A DNA stretch of 12,951 bases from the NCBI GenBank assembly GCA_003731675.1, contig RCNQ01000156.1, forward strand, positions 1 to 12,951. Direction: 5' to 3'. Below, one piece after another: positions 6,444-12,951 of this stretch (its first letter is position 1; every line of letters begins with the position of its first letter). The notes under the pieces were generated by a model. It saw only the letters and a program-made list of their open reading frames with translations. It was not told the DNA's origin and did no database searches. This stretch comes from Bacteroidetes/Chlorobi group bacterium ChocPot_Mid (lineage in GTDB: Bacteria > Bacteroidota > Ignavibacteria > Kapaibacteriales > UBA2268). The translations under genes were made by a program, and so were the position numbers.

Positions 6444-7979
6444 ATGAAACGGAATATTTTAGCGGCAATTGGTTTATTGGGTGTTGGAATCACCTTGGGA
6501 GTATGGTTGGTTTTAACATTTGGTTCTAACTCAGGGTTGGGATTATTCGCAAATGAAAAAATCGGTGCTGATAAACCACCAGTAGTGATGAGTCCAACCA
6601 TCAAAGCACTTAACGACGCAATGGTAAGCGTTAGCGAAGCAGTACTTCCAACTGTTGTCAGTGTAAATGTCGTTGTTGAAGAAAAGAACTTTTCGAGTCC
6701 GTTCCGTGACCAGTGGAAAGAGTTTTTCGAGTTTTTCGGTGATGCACCTTTTAAAGATGATTCCCCAAGAAGAGCTGAAGCTACAGGTTCAGGTGTACTT
6801 ATTTCTAAAAGTGGTTATATTGTTACTAATAATCACGTTATAGAAAATGCTAAAGAAATAACCGTAACAACTTATGATAAGAAAAAATATAAAGCAAAAC
6901 TTGTCGGAGCTGACCCGCTGACAGATTTAGCAGTAATAAAAATTGATGAAGGAGATTATCCGATTGCTCATTTTGCAGATATCAACAATGTAAAAATCGG
7001 TGAAATGGTGATAGCAGTTGGAAATCCTTTGGGGTTAAACTCAACTGTAACAAGCGGAATTGTCAGTGCTATCGGCAGAGGTGGTTTGGGTCTTCCAAGA
7101 CAAGAATCCGGTGGATATCAGGTCGAGAACTTCATCCAGACCGATGCGGCAATCAATCCAGGCAACAGCGGTGGAGGACTTTTCAATCTTGAAGGGAGTC
7201 TTGTAGGTATCAATTCAGCTATAGCAACCAGAACAGGTTCATATATAGGTTACGGTTTTGCAATACCAGTTGATTTAGTCAAATCAGTTATCGAAGATTT
7301 AATAGATGATGGCAAAATTGACCGTGGATACATAGGAGTAAGAATCAGAACAATTGATGAAACTGATGCTAAAGCCGTTGGATTGGACGTTGTGGAAGGT
7401 GTTATGGTTCACGATGTAATAAAAGATGGTGCCGCAGACAAAGCAGGTATTGAGTCTGGTGATGTCATTTTAGAAATAGACGGGAAAAAAGTAGCCACAT
7501 CCAATGAATTGCAAAGCCAGATAGTTTTACGAAGAGCAGGAGACAAAGTCAAGCTGACTATTTGGCGTGACAAAAAGAAAATCACAAAGGAAGTCAAATT
7601 GTTACCGAAAGATGATGATGAAACAGAGGTAGCAGTAAAATCCGACAAAAATAAAGAGAAGTCAAATGACAAAGAAGAAAGTGAAGTAAAATTTGATGAC
7701 TTAGGTTTTACAGTAACTCCGTTAAACAAGGAAGCTAAAGAATCCCTCAGCGTAAAATCAGGTGCTTTGATTACTGGGGTAGAACGCTATAGCGAAGCAT
7801 CACAAAGAGGGCTTTCACCAAATGGCGTTATTGTAAAAGCAGACGGCAAGGAAGTTAATTCGCCTTCAGACTTGAAAAAAATTATTAGCTCAAAAAAACC
7901 GGGCGATGGTGTCTTGCTTCATATAAAATATAAAGATTCAAACAGAATTGTTGCGATTGCAATTCCCGAAAAAAAATAA
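6444..7979 (+). CDS. htrA: HtrA/DegQ-type serine protease with two PDZ domains
   Basis: This 511-residue envelope protease degrades or chaperones misfolded extracytoplasmic proteins. Residues 1-4 (MKRN) plus a hydrophobic stretch at 5-26 form a signal peptide or membrane anchor. The trypsin-like domain (about 60-285) has the complete triad: His131 (VTNNHVIENA), Asp161 (DPLTDLAVI) and Ser242 (NPGNSGGGLFN). PDZ1 (about 294-387) starts at RGYIGVR and includes the GIESGDVILEIDG carboxylate-binding region. A charged Lys/Asp/Glu linker (388-415) leads to PDZ2 (about 418-508, with GLSPNGVIVKADGKEV). Two PDZ domains match DegP/DegQ rather than DegS. The start has GGAG nine nt upstream. It follows clpC by 219 nt and is probably transcribed separately. 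The leader may form a pseudoknot, and a strong terminator follows. Confidence 0.95.
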   Translation: MKRNILAAIGLLGVGITLGVWLVLTFGSNSGLGLFANEKIGADKPPVVMSPTIKALNDAMVSVSEAVLPTVVSVNVVVEEKNFSSPFRDQWKEFFEFFGDAPFKDDSPRRAEATGSGVLISKSGYIVTNNHVIENAKEITVTTYDKKKYKAKLVGADPLTDLAVIKIDEGDYPIAHFADINNVKIGEMVIAVGNPLGLNSTVTSGIVSAIGRGGLGLPRQESGGYQVENFIQTDAAINPGNSGGGLFNLEGSLVGINSAIATRTGSYIGYGFAIPVDLVKSVIEDLIDDGKIDRGYIGVRIRTIDETDAKAVGLDVVEGVMVHDVIKDGAADKAGIESGDVILEIDGKKVATSNELQSQIVLRRAGDKVKLTIWRDKKKITKEVKLLPKDDDETEVAVKSDKNKEKSNDKEESEVKFDDLGFTVTPLNKEAKESLSVKSGALITGVERYSEASQRGLSPNGVIVKADGKEVNSPSDLKKIISSKKPGDGVLLHIKYKDSNRIVAIAIPEKK

Positions 7980-8000
7980 TAAAATTGATTTTTGATGATT

Positions 8001-8047
8001 ATCTGAGTTTAGTGAAATACTTGTTTCATTAAACTCAGATTTTTTTT
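8001..8047 (+). terminator. Strong intrinsic terminator of htrA
   Basis: The 17-bp stem (8001-8017 with 8024-8040; ATCTGAGTTTAGTGAAA pairs with TTTCATTAAACTCAGAT, one G-U wobble) has the 6-nt loop TACTTG and is followed by eight T's (8040-8047). The T run overlaps the first two bases of the convergent gene's stop codon (8046-8048). On the opposite strand no U tract follows the hairpin, so it mainly serves htrA. Confidence 0.92.
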
Positions 8048-8822
8048 AGACTTTTATTAAATGGAATAATCCACAAGCATAATCAGAATTCTCAAGTATT
8101 TCGATATCAATATTCCTGATGAAATTCACATTGTCATCAATACCTGATAATTCAATTAATTTCAAATCCTGAAAATAATCAAGTATCTGCTTGGGCGAGT
8201 GAATCCTGTGTGCATTGAAACACAATCTTGGTTTCCCAACAGGTAAGGAAAAATATAGACTTCCACCAACAGCAAGTACTCTCGACAATTCTTTGCAAGC
8301 TTTTCGGGTACCCTCATTGTCAAGTTCATCACCGTAACGCCCCAAACCTATATGCTCTGCCACATGAAGACAAGAAATTGAAATTATGGAATTATCCTCA
8401 AATGGTAATGACAGAATACTGCCTTTAATACATTCGAAATTATTCAACTTGACTGATAAAGGTCGTATATCAACAAACTTCACTTTTGTAATTGTCGAAA
8501 GCATTCCTACATAGTCAATTCTTGAACCGATATCAACATGGGAATCCACCTGTGAATTTAATATTTTCTCAAAAGCCCAAATGTCCTGATAAAAATAATG
8601 ACTGTCGAAAGGTGTTGTCTCTGTCCTATCGTGAATACATGGATATAAATCAGAGAATTTTATTTTTTCTCTGTTTTTAAATCTTCTATAAATTATTAAA
8701 TCTTTGAAAAAGCGACAATACCCTGAAAAAGACCTGAACAATTTAAATGGGTCAACAACCGGAGAAATCCATCTATAAAACAGAAACCCAAGATTAAGCA
8801 AACCACTATTAAATTTTCTCAT
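8046..8822 (-). CDS. DUF268-type SAM-methyltransferase-like protein
   Basis: The 258-residue protein resembles the DUF268 family (Rossmann fold similar to class I SAM-dependent methyltransferases). HVDIGSRIDYVG (95-106) corresponds to methyltransferase motif I, and KFVDIRP (115-121) to the end of beta-2. GSILSLPFEDNSI (134-146) with SISCLHVAEHIGLGRYGD (148-165) resembles motifs III-IV. The region around 175-195 (ELSRVL ... GGSLYFSLPVG) resembles post-motif beta-5. CFNAHR (201-206) looks like a conserved family signature. Residues 1-55 are basic and aromatic, which may mean peripheral membrane association. Members are often found in polysaccharide or glycan gene clusters, but their substrate is unknown. 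Here the gene starts 9 nt after the trpS stop (TATTGAAGA between), so it is co-transcribed with an aminoacyl-tRNA synthetase and no glycosyltransferase is nearby. Methylation activity is inference. Confidence 0.75.
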   Translation of the reverse strand: MRKFNSGLLNLGFLFYRWISPVVDPFKLFRSFSGYCRFFKDLIIYRRFKNREKIKFSDLYPCIHDRTETTPFDSHYFYQDIWAFEKILNSQVDSHVDIGSRIDYVGMLSTITKVKFVDIRPLSVKLNNFECIKGSILSLPFEDNSIISISCLHVAEHIGLGRYGDELDNEGTRKACKELSRVLAVGGSLYFSLPVGKPRLCFNAHRIHSPKQILDYFQDLKLIELSGIDDNVNFIRNIDIEILENSDYACGLFHLIKV

Positions 8823-8831
8823 TCTTCAATA

Positions 8832-9842
8832 TTAAAATTGAACAAATCCGATTTTTTTGTAAACTTTTCTTAATGTTTTGTAAGCAATCCGATGAGCTTT
8901 TTCGGAACCATCTTTTAAAACTTTTTCCAAATATGCTTTGTCTTTTATGATTTTATCAAATCGCGTTCTGATTGGATTAATGTAATCCGCAACGGCATCA
9001 GCAACTGCTGATTTGAACTCACCATAACCTTTCCCCTGAAATTCGTGTTCAATTTCCTTGAATGTCCTGCCAGTAGCCAAAGAATATAAAGACATCAGAT
9101 TTGCTATACCTGGCTTATCATCGCTAAACACAACTTCGTTTCCTGAATCAGTCACTGAACGTTTTATCTTGTTTCTTATCTGCTCGTCGGAATCAACAAT
9201 ATAAATTGTTGCTTTTTCATTCTCCTCAGATTTGGACATTTTCTTGGTAGGTTCTTGCAGATTCATAATTCTTGCACCCACCGGTGGTATATATGGTTCA
9301 GGAACAACAAAAGTCTGTGAATATGTATTATTGAACCTTTCAGCAATATTTCTGGTCAATTCAAGGTGTTGTTTTTGGTCGTTACCTACTGGCACCAAAT
9401 CCGCCTGATATAGCAAAATATCAGCAGCTTGAAGAACGGGATAAGTAAAAAGACCAGCATTAATATTGTCGGCATGGCTTTGTGATTTATCTTTGAATTG
9501 CGTCATTCTGCTCAGCTCACCAATAGGAGTAAAGCAATTCAATATCCATGCTAACTGGCTATGCTCTGCTACGTGTGATTGAATAAAAATTGTGCATTTA
9601 TCAGGGTCTAAACCACAAGCAATAAGCATTGCGGCAAGTTCGTAAGTAGTTTTCCTCAAATCTGCTGGTTCCTGCCGTACTGTGATTGCATGCAAATCCA
9701 CTACAGTAAAATAACAATCATAAGAATCCTGCAATTCCACCCAGTTTCTAATTGCACCTGCAAGATTACCAATATGAAGTTTTCCCGATGGCTGAATTCC
9801 GCTTAGTATTACTTTCCTTTTTTGCAAATCCTTTTCGTCCAT
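8832..9842 (-). CDS. trpS: Tryptophanyl-tRNA synthetase
   Basis: The 336-residue class Ic aminoacyl-tRNA synthetase charges tRNA-Trp with tryptophan in the cytoplasm, and its length is normal for the bacterial type. The HIGH-like motif is HIGN (23-26, within SGIQPSGKLHIGNLAGA). The Trp-pocket segment is YPVLQAADILLYQADLVPVG (134-153), followed by the NDQKQHLELTR nucleotide-binding region (154-164). The second signature is KMSKS (201-205), and the C-terminal anticodon-binding helices (about 220-336) include the usual GYGEFKSAVADAV segment. The start at 9842 has only a weak GAG upstream. It is supported by family length and by a nearly ideal promoter ending 27 nt before it. The gene forms a two-gene unit with the downstream DUF268 gene. 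No T-box-like leader fits in the short upstream gap, so regulation by tRNA-Trp is unlikely. Confidence 0.97.
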   Translation of the reverse strand: MDEKDLQKRKVILSGIQPSGKLHIGNLAGAIRNWVELQDSYDCYFTVVDLHAITVRQEPADLRKTTYELAAMLIACGLDPDKCTIFIQSHVAEHSQLAWILNCFTPIGELSRMTQFKDKSQSHADNINAGLFTYPVLQAADILLYQADLVPVGNDQKQHLELTRNIAERFNNTYSQTFVVPEPYIPPVGARIMNLQEPTKKMSKSEENEKATIYIVDSDEQIRNKIKRSVTDSGNEVVFSDDKPGIANLMSLYSLATGRTFKEIEHEFQGKGYGEFKSAVADAVADYINPIRTRFDKIIKDKAYLEKVLKDGSEKAHRIAYKTLRKVYKKIGFVQF

Positions 9843-9869
9843 AAACTCAAACTAAAAATAAAACATTAA

Positions 9870-9900
9870 CAAAATTAAGCAGAATTCTATGCTTGGCAAA
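9870..9900 (-). promoter_or_regulatory. Bacteroidota-type promoter of the trpS operon
   Basis: On the minus strand TTTG (9900-9897) is followed after exactly 19 nt by TAATTTTG (9877-9870). This matches the Bacteroidota housekeeping consensus TTTG-N19-21-TAnnTTTG in every fixed position. The predicted transcription start is about 9863, giving a leader of about 20 nt. It is the best promoter match in the window and a main reason for the lineage inference. Confidence 0.65.
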
Positions 9901-9904
9901 ATAC

Positions 9905-9919
9905 AAGTTTAATAAACTT
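9905..9919 (-). terminator. Small palindrome at the 3' end of the HMA gene
   Basis: AAGTTT-ATT-AAACTT forms a 6-bp stem that overlaps the stop codon of the minus-strand HMA gene and lies 4 nt upstream of the trpS -33 box. It is followed by GTATTTTG on the minus strand. It could be a weak terminator separating the two genes or a regulator site for trpS; the stem is A-T rich and short, so this is uncertain. Confidence 0.2.
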
Positions 9920-10298
9920 ATCTGTCCTCGGGTTTTTTGCAGCATTTAGGTAATTTGCTGTAAGCACGTTTATTAGCTTTTAATTCATCAGCATCATAAC
10001 CGATAAAAGTTATTTCCTTTCGAATATCGTCGGGACTTGTTAGTGTAGAATCATACTTGACTTCACACATTGCAGTTTCAACAATCAGATTCACATTCAA
10101 AATACCTTTTTGTTTGGATAAATTCTTTTCAATTCTATCCTTGCACAAATCACATTGTGCAGATGTTTTAATGGACACTGATTTTATATTTAATTCATCA
10201 TTTTTTGTCTCTTGTGAAAAGACTAAACTCATGATAATTACCAACAAGAGAATTACCATAATTATCGTCCTCATACTTTTTCTCATTATACTTAACAT
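9918..10298 (-). CDS. Secreted heavy-metal-associated (HMA) domain protein
   Basis: This small 126-residue protein has an N-terminal signal peptide: basic residues up to Arg10, a hydrophobic core at 11-27 and a likely cleavage near FSQE. An HMA ferredoxin-like fold (about 37-105) follows. The metal-binding loop reads SAQCDLCKDRI with Cys49 and Cys52 in the CxxC arrangement, but lacks the GMTC of classic copper chaperones. The usual HMA strand pattern follows (GILNVNLIVETAMCEVKYD, then IGYDADELKA), with an extra Cys78. The C-terminal motif YSKLPKCCKKP adds Cys119 and Cys120. I recall this combination from a Bacteroidota subfamily of secreted or periplasmic HMA proteins; their metal and partner are not established. 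No P-type ATPase or other metal efflux gene is adjacent. The start at 10298 is supported by GAGG six nt upstream, one of the better ribosome-binding sites in the window. Confidence 0.85.
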   Translation of the reverse strand: MLSIMRKSMRTIIMVILLLVIIMSLVFSQETKNDELNIKSVSIKTSAQCDLCKDRIEKNLSKQKGILNVNLIVETAMCEVKYDSTLTSPDDIRKEITFIGYDADELKANKRAYSKLPKCCKKPEDR

Positions 10299-10463
10299 AT
10301 TCCACCTCTATTTATAAATTATAAATTACAATATTATGATGACGAAAGAAATAAAATATACTTTTATCTTCTGCATAACTTAATTAATCCTATTGGTTTA
10401 TCCATTAAACTTATCAACAATATTTACAAAAATCATTATTGATTTTCCATAATCTTGAATTTT

Positions 10464-10496
10464 TTTGTAATTTGTTTTTTTTAGCTATTAATTTTT
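10464..10496 (+). promoter_or_regulatory. Possible promoter of the transketolase operon
   Basis: TTTG (10464-10467), 21 nt, then TAATTTTT (10489-10496) differs from the Bacteroidota TTTG/TAnnTTTG pattern only at the last base. The tract is very T-rich, so chance is a real possibility. It would give a leader of roughly 12 nt. Otherwise the 216-nt divergent gap to the HMA gene shows only AT-rich sequence and a small hairpin (AAAATCA/TGATTTT, 10429-10446). Confidence 0.25.
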
Positions 10497-10514
10497 CATA
10501 TTGAATTAAATAAC

Positions 10515-11393
10515 ATGACATTGGAAGTAGAATTTGGCAGTAAAACTTACGAGAATAAGCAAAGACAAAAAACAGACTTTGCAGAAATTGCTTTGGAACT
10601 AAGACGAGATGTAATAAAAATGCTTTACCTGGCAAAATCAGGGCATAGCGGAGGACCTCTGGGTCTTGCAGATATTTTTTCAGTCTTGTTTTTCGGTGAA
10701 GTAATGAAGTATAAACCTGAAAATCCAATGTGGGAAGAGAGAGACAGATTTATACTAAGTGCTGGTCATCTTGCTCCAATACTATATTCATCACTTGCAC
10801 GTGCCGGATTTTTCCCAGTTGAAGAACTAAAAACACTAAGGAAATATGGCAGTCGCTTGCAAGGACACCCTGCTCTCGATGTCAATCTCCCTGGTATCGA
10901 AACTGCGGCAGGTTCTTTAGGACAAGGCATATCCATTGCTGTCGGAATGGCTATGTCTGACAAATATCTCGACAAAAATCAAAGAAGAGTCTTTTGCTTA
11001 ACCGGTGATGGTGAAATGCAGGAAGGCTCGGTCTGGGAAGCCGCTATGTCTGCTTCAAACTTTAAACTCGACAACCTGTGCTGGATTCTCGACAATAACG
11101 ATTGCCAGATTGATGGCAGAGTAAAAGATGTTATGAGCATCTACCCTATTGATGAAAAATTTAAAGCTTTTGGTTTTGAAGTTATAAATATTGACGGTCA
11201 TAACTTTGAAGAAATAATAAATGCCTTCAAAACATTTGAAAATAATCATAAAAATAAAATCCAAAAACCTACTGTGATTATTGCCAAAACATTTATGGGA
11301 AAATCTGTTTCCTTTATGCAGGATAATTACAATTGGCATGGTAATCCCCCAAATGAAGAACAGGCAAAAAAAGCTCTTGAAGAACTTGTATAG
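10515..11393 (+). CDS. tkt: Transketolase, N-terminal (ThDP-binding) subunit
   Basis: At 292 residues this is the full length of the N-terminal half of a split transketolase, an enzyme of the non-oxidative pentose phosphate pathway that moves two-carbon ketol units between sugar phosphates. The ThDP/Mg motif starts at GDGEMQEGS (164-172) and ends at the Asp-Asn-Asn of LDNNDCQIDG (192-201). Other signatures are SGHSGGPLG (42-50, His44), LSAGHLAP (81-88, His85), GHPA (117-120, His118) and GSLGQG (133-138). Residues 1-20 are a poorly conserved polar lead. The stop is real and in place: the protein ends at EELV and the next gene is in another frame, so this is a natural split rather than a frameshift. 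The C-terminal half is encoded downstream, after an intervening lipoprotein gene. No Shine-Dalgarno was seen. Confidence 0.95.
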   Translation: MTLEVEFGSKTYENKQRQKTDFAEIALELRRDVIKMLYLAKSGHSGGPLGLADIFSVLFFGEVMKYKPENPMWEERDRFILSAGHLAPILYSSLARAGFFPVEELKTLRKYGSRLQGHPALDVNLPGIETAAGSLGQGISIAVGMAMSDKYLDKNQRRVFCLTGDGEMQEGSVWEAAMSASNFKLDNLCWILDNNDCQIDGRVKDVMSIYPIDEKFKAFGFEVINIDGHNFEEIINAFKTFENNHKNKIQKPTVIIAKTFMGKSVSFMQDNYNWHGNPPNEEQAKKALEELV

Positions 11394-11403
11394 GAATCTT
11401 ATT

Positions 11404-12006
11404 ATGAAAAGCTTTACATTCATATTGCTTTCTTTTTTTGTTGTAGCATTAATGACTTCATGTAATAAGAAAAAAATTGAAGTTGCAAAACAACATATAA
11501 ACATTGAAAATTTTCAGGATTCTGTTATTCAAAATGATACGACTAAAAAATTGGTTTCCAAACCAAAGGTAATTTCACCCGAAAATTTAACTGCTGTTTT
11601 GCCAAAGTCAATCCCCGGTACTGAAAAAACACCAAACAAAACCGGTACAGTTGATGATGATACAAGAATTATGACAGTAGCATCAAGTGAATATGTTTTT
11701 CCAAATAACGGATTTTTAAAACTCAGTATAACTGATTATGGAGCCAAAGAATTTATCCCTGATTACGAAATTCGCCTTTTTGCTAATCCACCGATAGAAT
11801 CAGGGAAGAAAACTGAAGAATTCGTTATAGCACAGGGAAAAGGTTATGTGCTTTGGGACGACGATATCAAAGAAGGTTCTTTGTTTGCACTTGTAAACGA
11901 CAGATTTATCCTAAGAATTGATGGAACACGTCTTCCCAAAAAAGCAATGAAATTGCAGGATTATCTCAAGTTTTTTCAATTAAAGGAACTAAACAATTTA
12001 AAATAG
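11404..12006 (+). CDS. Lipoprotein of unknown function within the transketolase operon
   Basis: This 200-residue lipoprotein starts at ATG 11404 with AGGA eight nt upstream overlapping the previous stop codon, so translational coupling is likely. An upstream in-frame ATG at 11281 was rejected because it lies inside the transketolase gene. The signal peptide is KS plus a hydrophobic run (4-17) ending in the lipobox MTSC, so Cys20 would be lipidated. After it comes a polar Lys/Asn/Thr/Pro-rich linker (about 21-90). A folded region (about 91-200) follows, with beta-type segments such as VASSEYVFPNNGFLKLSI and YEIRLFANPP, then GKGYVLWDD and FILRIDGTRLPKKA. I do not recognise the family. It is predicted to sit in the envelope, so it cannot be a structural part of the cytoplasmic transketolase. 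It ends 36 nt before the C-terminal subunit gene. Confidence 0.85.
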   Translation: MKSFTFILLSFFVVALMTSCNKKKIEVAKQHINIENFQDSVIQNDTTKKLVSKPKVISPENLTAVLPKSIPGTEKTPNKTGTVDDDTRIMTVASSEYVFPNNGFLKLSITDYGAKEFIPDYEIRLFANPPIESGKKTEEFVIAQGKGYVLWDDDIKEGSLFALVNDRFILRIDGTRLPKKAMKLQDYLKFFQLKELNNLK

Positions 12007-12042
12007 ATTATCATTATTTTTTTTCAATTAAACTATAATAAA

Positions 12043-12951
12043 ATGGAAAAATTCGAAATGCAAGGTAAAAAACCAACAAGACACGGATTTGGTGAAGGTC
12101 TTGTTGAACTTGGAAATAAATACCCCAATGTAGTAGTGTTGGGTTCAGATATCACTGGTTCGGTAATGACCTCATATTTTAAAGATAAATTCCCCGATAG
12201 ATTTTTCTCGATAGGCATTGCCGAGCAAAATGCCACTACAATTGCCGTTGGTATGGCTCTTTCAGGTAAAATTGCATTTATGTCTTCTTATAGCGCCTTT
12301 GCCGCATTCCGCAATACTGACCAACTTAGGATTTCGGTCTGCTATAATAATGCAAATGTTAAAATCGGAGGAGGACATTCCGGTATTACTGTCGGTCCTG
12401 ATGGTGCGACTCATCAGTCTTTGGAAGAATTATCAATTTTAAGAACACTACCCAATATGACAGTTATTGTACCTTGCGATTTCAACGAAGCAAAAAAAGC
12501 TACAATCGCTGTAGGTGAAATGTATGGTCCCTGTTACATCAGATTCGGTCGCTCAGCTGTTCCAATGTTTACCAAACCTGAAACACCTTTCCAAATTGGA
12601 AAAGCTCAGGTCTTTAATGAAGGTAATGACGTTGCAGTTTTTGCTTGCGGACTTATGGTTTGGGAAGCATTGACAGCCGCAGAACAACTCGGACAACAGG
12701 GGATTTCTGTACGAGTCATAAATAATCCATCAATAAAACCAATTGATAAAGATACAATCATTAAAGCCGCTAAAGAATGCAAATGCATTGTAACAGCAGA
12801 AGAACATCAGATACATGGCGGCATGGGAAGTGCTATTGCCGAAGTTGTAGTGGCTAATTTCCCAGTCCCAATGGAATTTGTTGGTATCAATGACAGATTC
12901 GGTGAAAGCGGCGAACCCGAAGAACTACAGGAAAAATTCGGATTAACTTCA
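12043..12951 (+). CDS. tkt: Transketolase, C-terminal subunit (cut by right edge)
   Basis: 303 codons are open to the last base of the window with no stop; the family is usually little longer, so only a few residues are probably missing. This half carries the pyrimidine-binding and C-terminal domains. GIAEQNAT (58-65) holds the catalytic Glu61, which activates ThDP. GGGHSGITVGPDGATHQS (109-126) follows, with His112 and His124. YIRFGR (139-onward region near 12535-12555) contacts the substrate phosphate in the family. The third domain starts near residue 180 (DVAVFACG) and includes VTAEEHQIHGGMG. It needs the N-terminal subunit encoded at 10515-11393 to form a functional active site at the dimer interface. 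ATG 12043 was chosen; ATG 12058, five codons on, is equally possible since neither has a clear Shine-Dalgarno. The gap to the lipoprotein gene is 36 nt and shows no terminator, so one operon is likely. Confidence 0.94.
   Translation, partial: MEKFEMQGKKPTRHGFGEGLVELGNKYPNVVVLGSDITGSVMTSYFKDKFPDRFFSIGIAEQNATTIAVGMALSGKIAFMSSYSAFAAFRNTDQLRISVCYNNANVKIGGGHSGITVGPDGATHQSLEELSILRTLPNMTVIVPCDFNEAKKATIAVGEMYGPCYIRFGRSAVPMFTKPETPFQIGKAQVFNEGNDVAVFACGLMVWEALTAAEQLGQQGISVRVINNPSIKPIDKDTIIKAAKECKCIVTAEEHQIHGGMGSAIAEVVVANFPVPMEFVGINDRFGESGEPEELQEKFGLTS

Noticed and set aside
10429..10446. Small hairpin AAAATCA-TTAT-TGATTTT between the HMA and transketolase genes
   Set aside because: Seven A/T-rich base pairs with no T tract or matching regulator; expected by chance in this composition.
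10414..10728. 104-codon minus-strand frame overlapping the transketolase start
   Set aside because: It overlaps the conserved N-terminal coding region and the divergent gap; no ribosome-binding site or domain supports it.
11281..11403. Upstream extension of the lipoprotein frame
   Set aside because: It lies entirely inside the transketolase N-terminal gene, and the real signal peptide begins at ATG 11404.
10515..12951. Transketolase interpreted as a single gene broken by an insertion
   Set aside because: Both halves begin and end at the natural boundaries of the known two-subunit form, with their own start codons, so it is a genuine split enzyme.

Overview
The window is ordinary AT-rich bacterial chromosome carrying mostly housekeeping genes. 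I infer a member of the Bacteroidota/Chlorobi-type (FCB) lineage. The best evidence is a promoter upstream of trpS matching the Bacteroidota sigma-factor pattern exactly (TTTG, 19 nt, TAATTTTG), with a second near match upstream of the DtxR-family gene. Supporting signs are that several genes lack a Shine-Dalgarno sequence, the lipoprotein signal ends in a Ser-Cys lipobox, and the transketolase is split into two subunits. The species cannot be named from this sequence alone. No mobile element, CRISPR array, phage gene or defence system was seen.

Layout. Positions 1-704 (minus) hold the N-terminal part of a TPR-repeat protein that runs off the left edge. Next on the minus strand are ndk (nucleoside diphosphate kinase) and, upstream of it in transcription order, sucD (succinyl-CoA synthetase alpha) with an unusual lysine-rich tail; a hairpin lies between the two. 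Divergent from sucD is a DtxR/MntR-family metal-dependent repressor whose probable promoter carries a 14-bp perfect palindrome in its spacer. A tRNA-Thr(CGU) gene follows. Then come clpC (Hsp100 unfoldase) and an HtrA/DegQ-type envelope serine protease, both on the plus strand and forming a protein quality-control neighbourhood. A strong intrinsic terminator closes htrA against the convergent operon trpS-DUF268. Next on the minus strand is a small secreted heavy-metal-associated (HMA) domain protein. Divergent from it, a plus-strand operon encodes the transketolase N-terminal subunit, a 200-residue lipoprotein of unknown function, and the transketolase C-terminal subunit, which is cut by the right edge.

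How the genes relate. ndk and sucD both act in phosphoryl and nucleotide energy metabolism; sucC is not in the window. ClpC should work with a ClpP encoded elsewhere in the cytoplasm, while HtrA acts outside the inner membrane. The two transketolase halves must assemble into one ThDP enzyme, so the lipoprotein gene between them is a real oddity of the operon.

Most interesting signals: (1) a candidate H-type RNA pseudoknot (6381-6427) directly upstream of the htrA Shine-Dalgarno; (2) the palindrome inside the DtxR-family promoter; (3) the lipoprotein gene embedded between transketolase subunits; (4) a 14-bp hairpin in the clpC leader. I found no clearly new multi-gene system.
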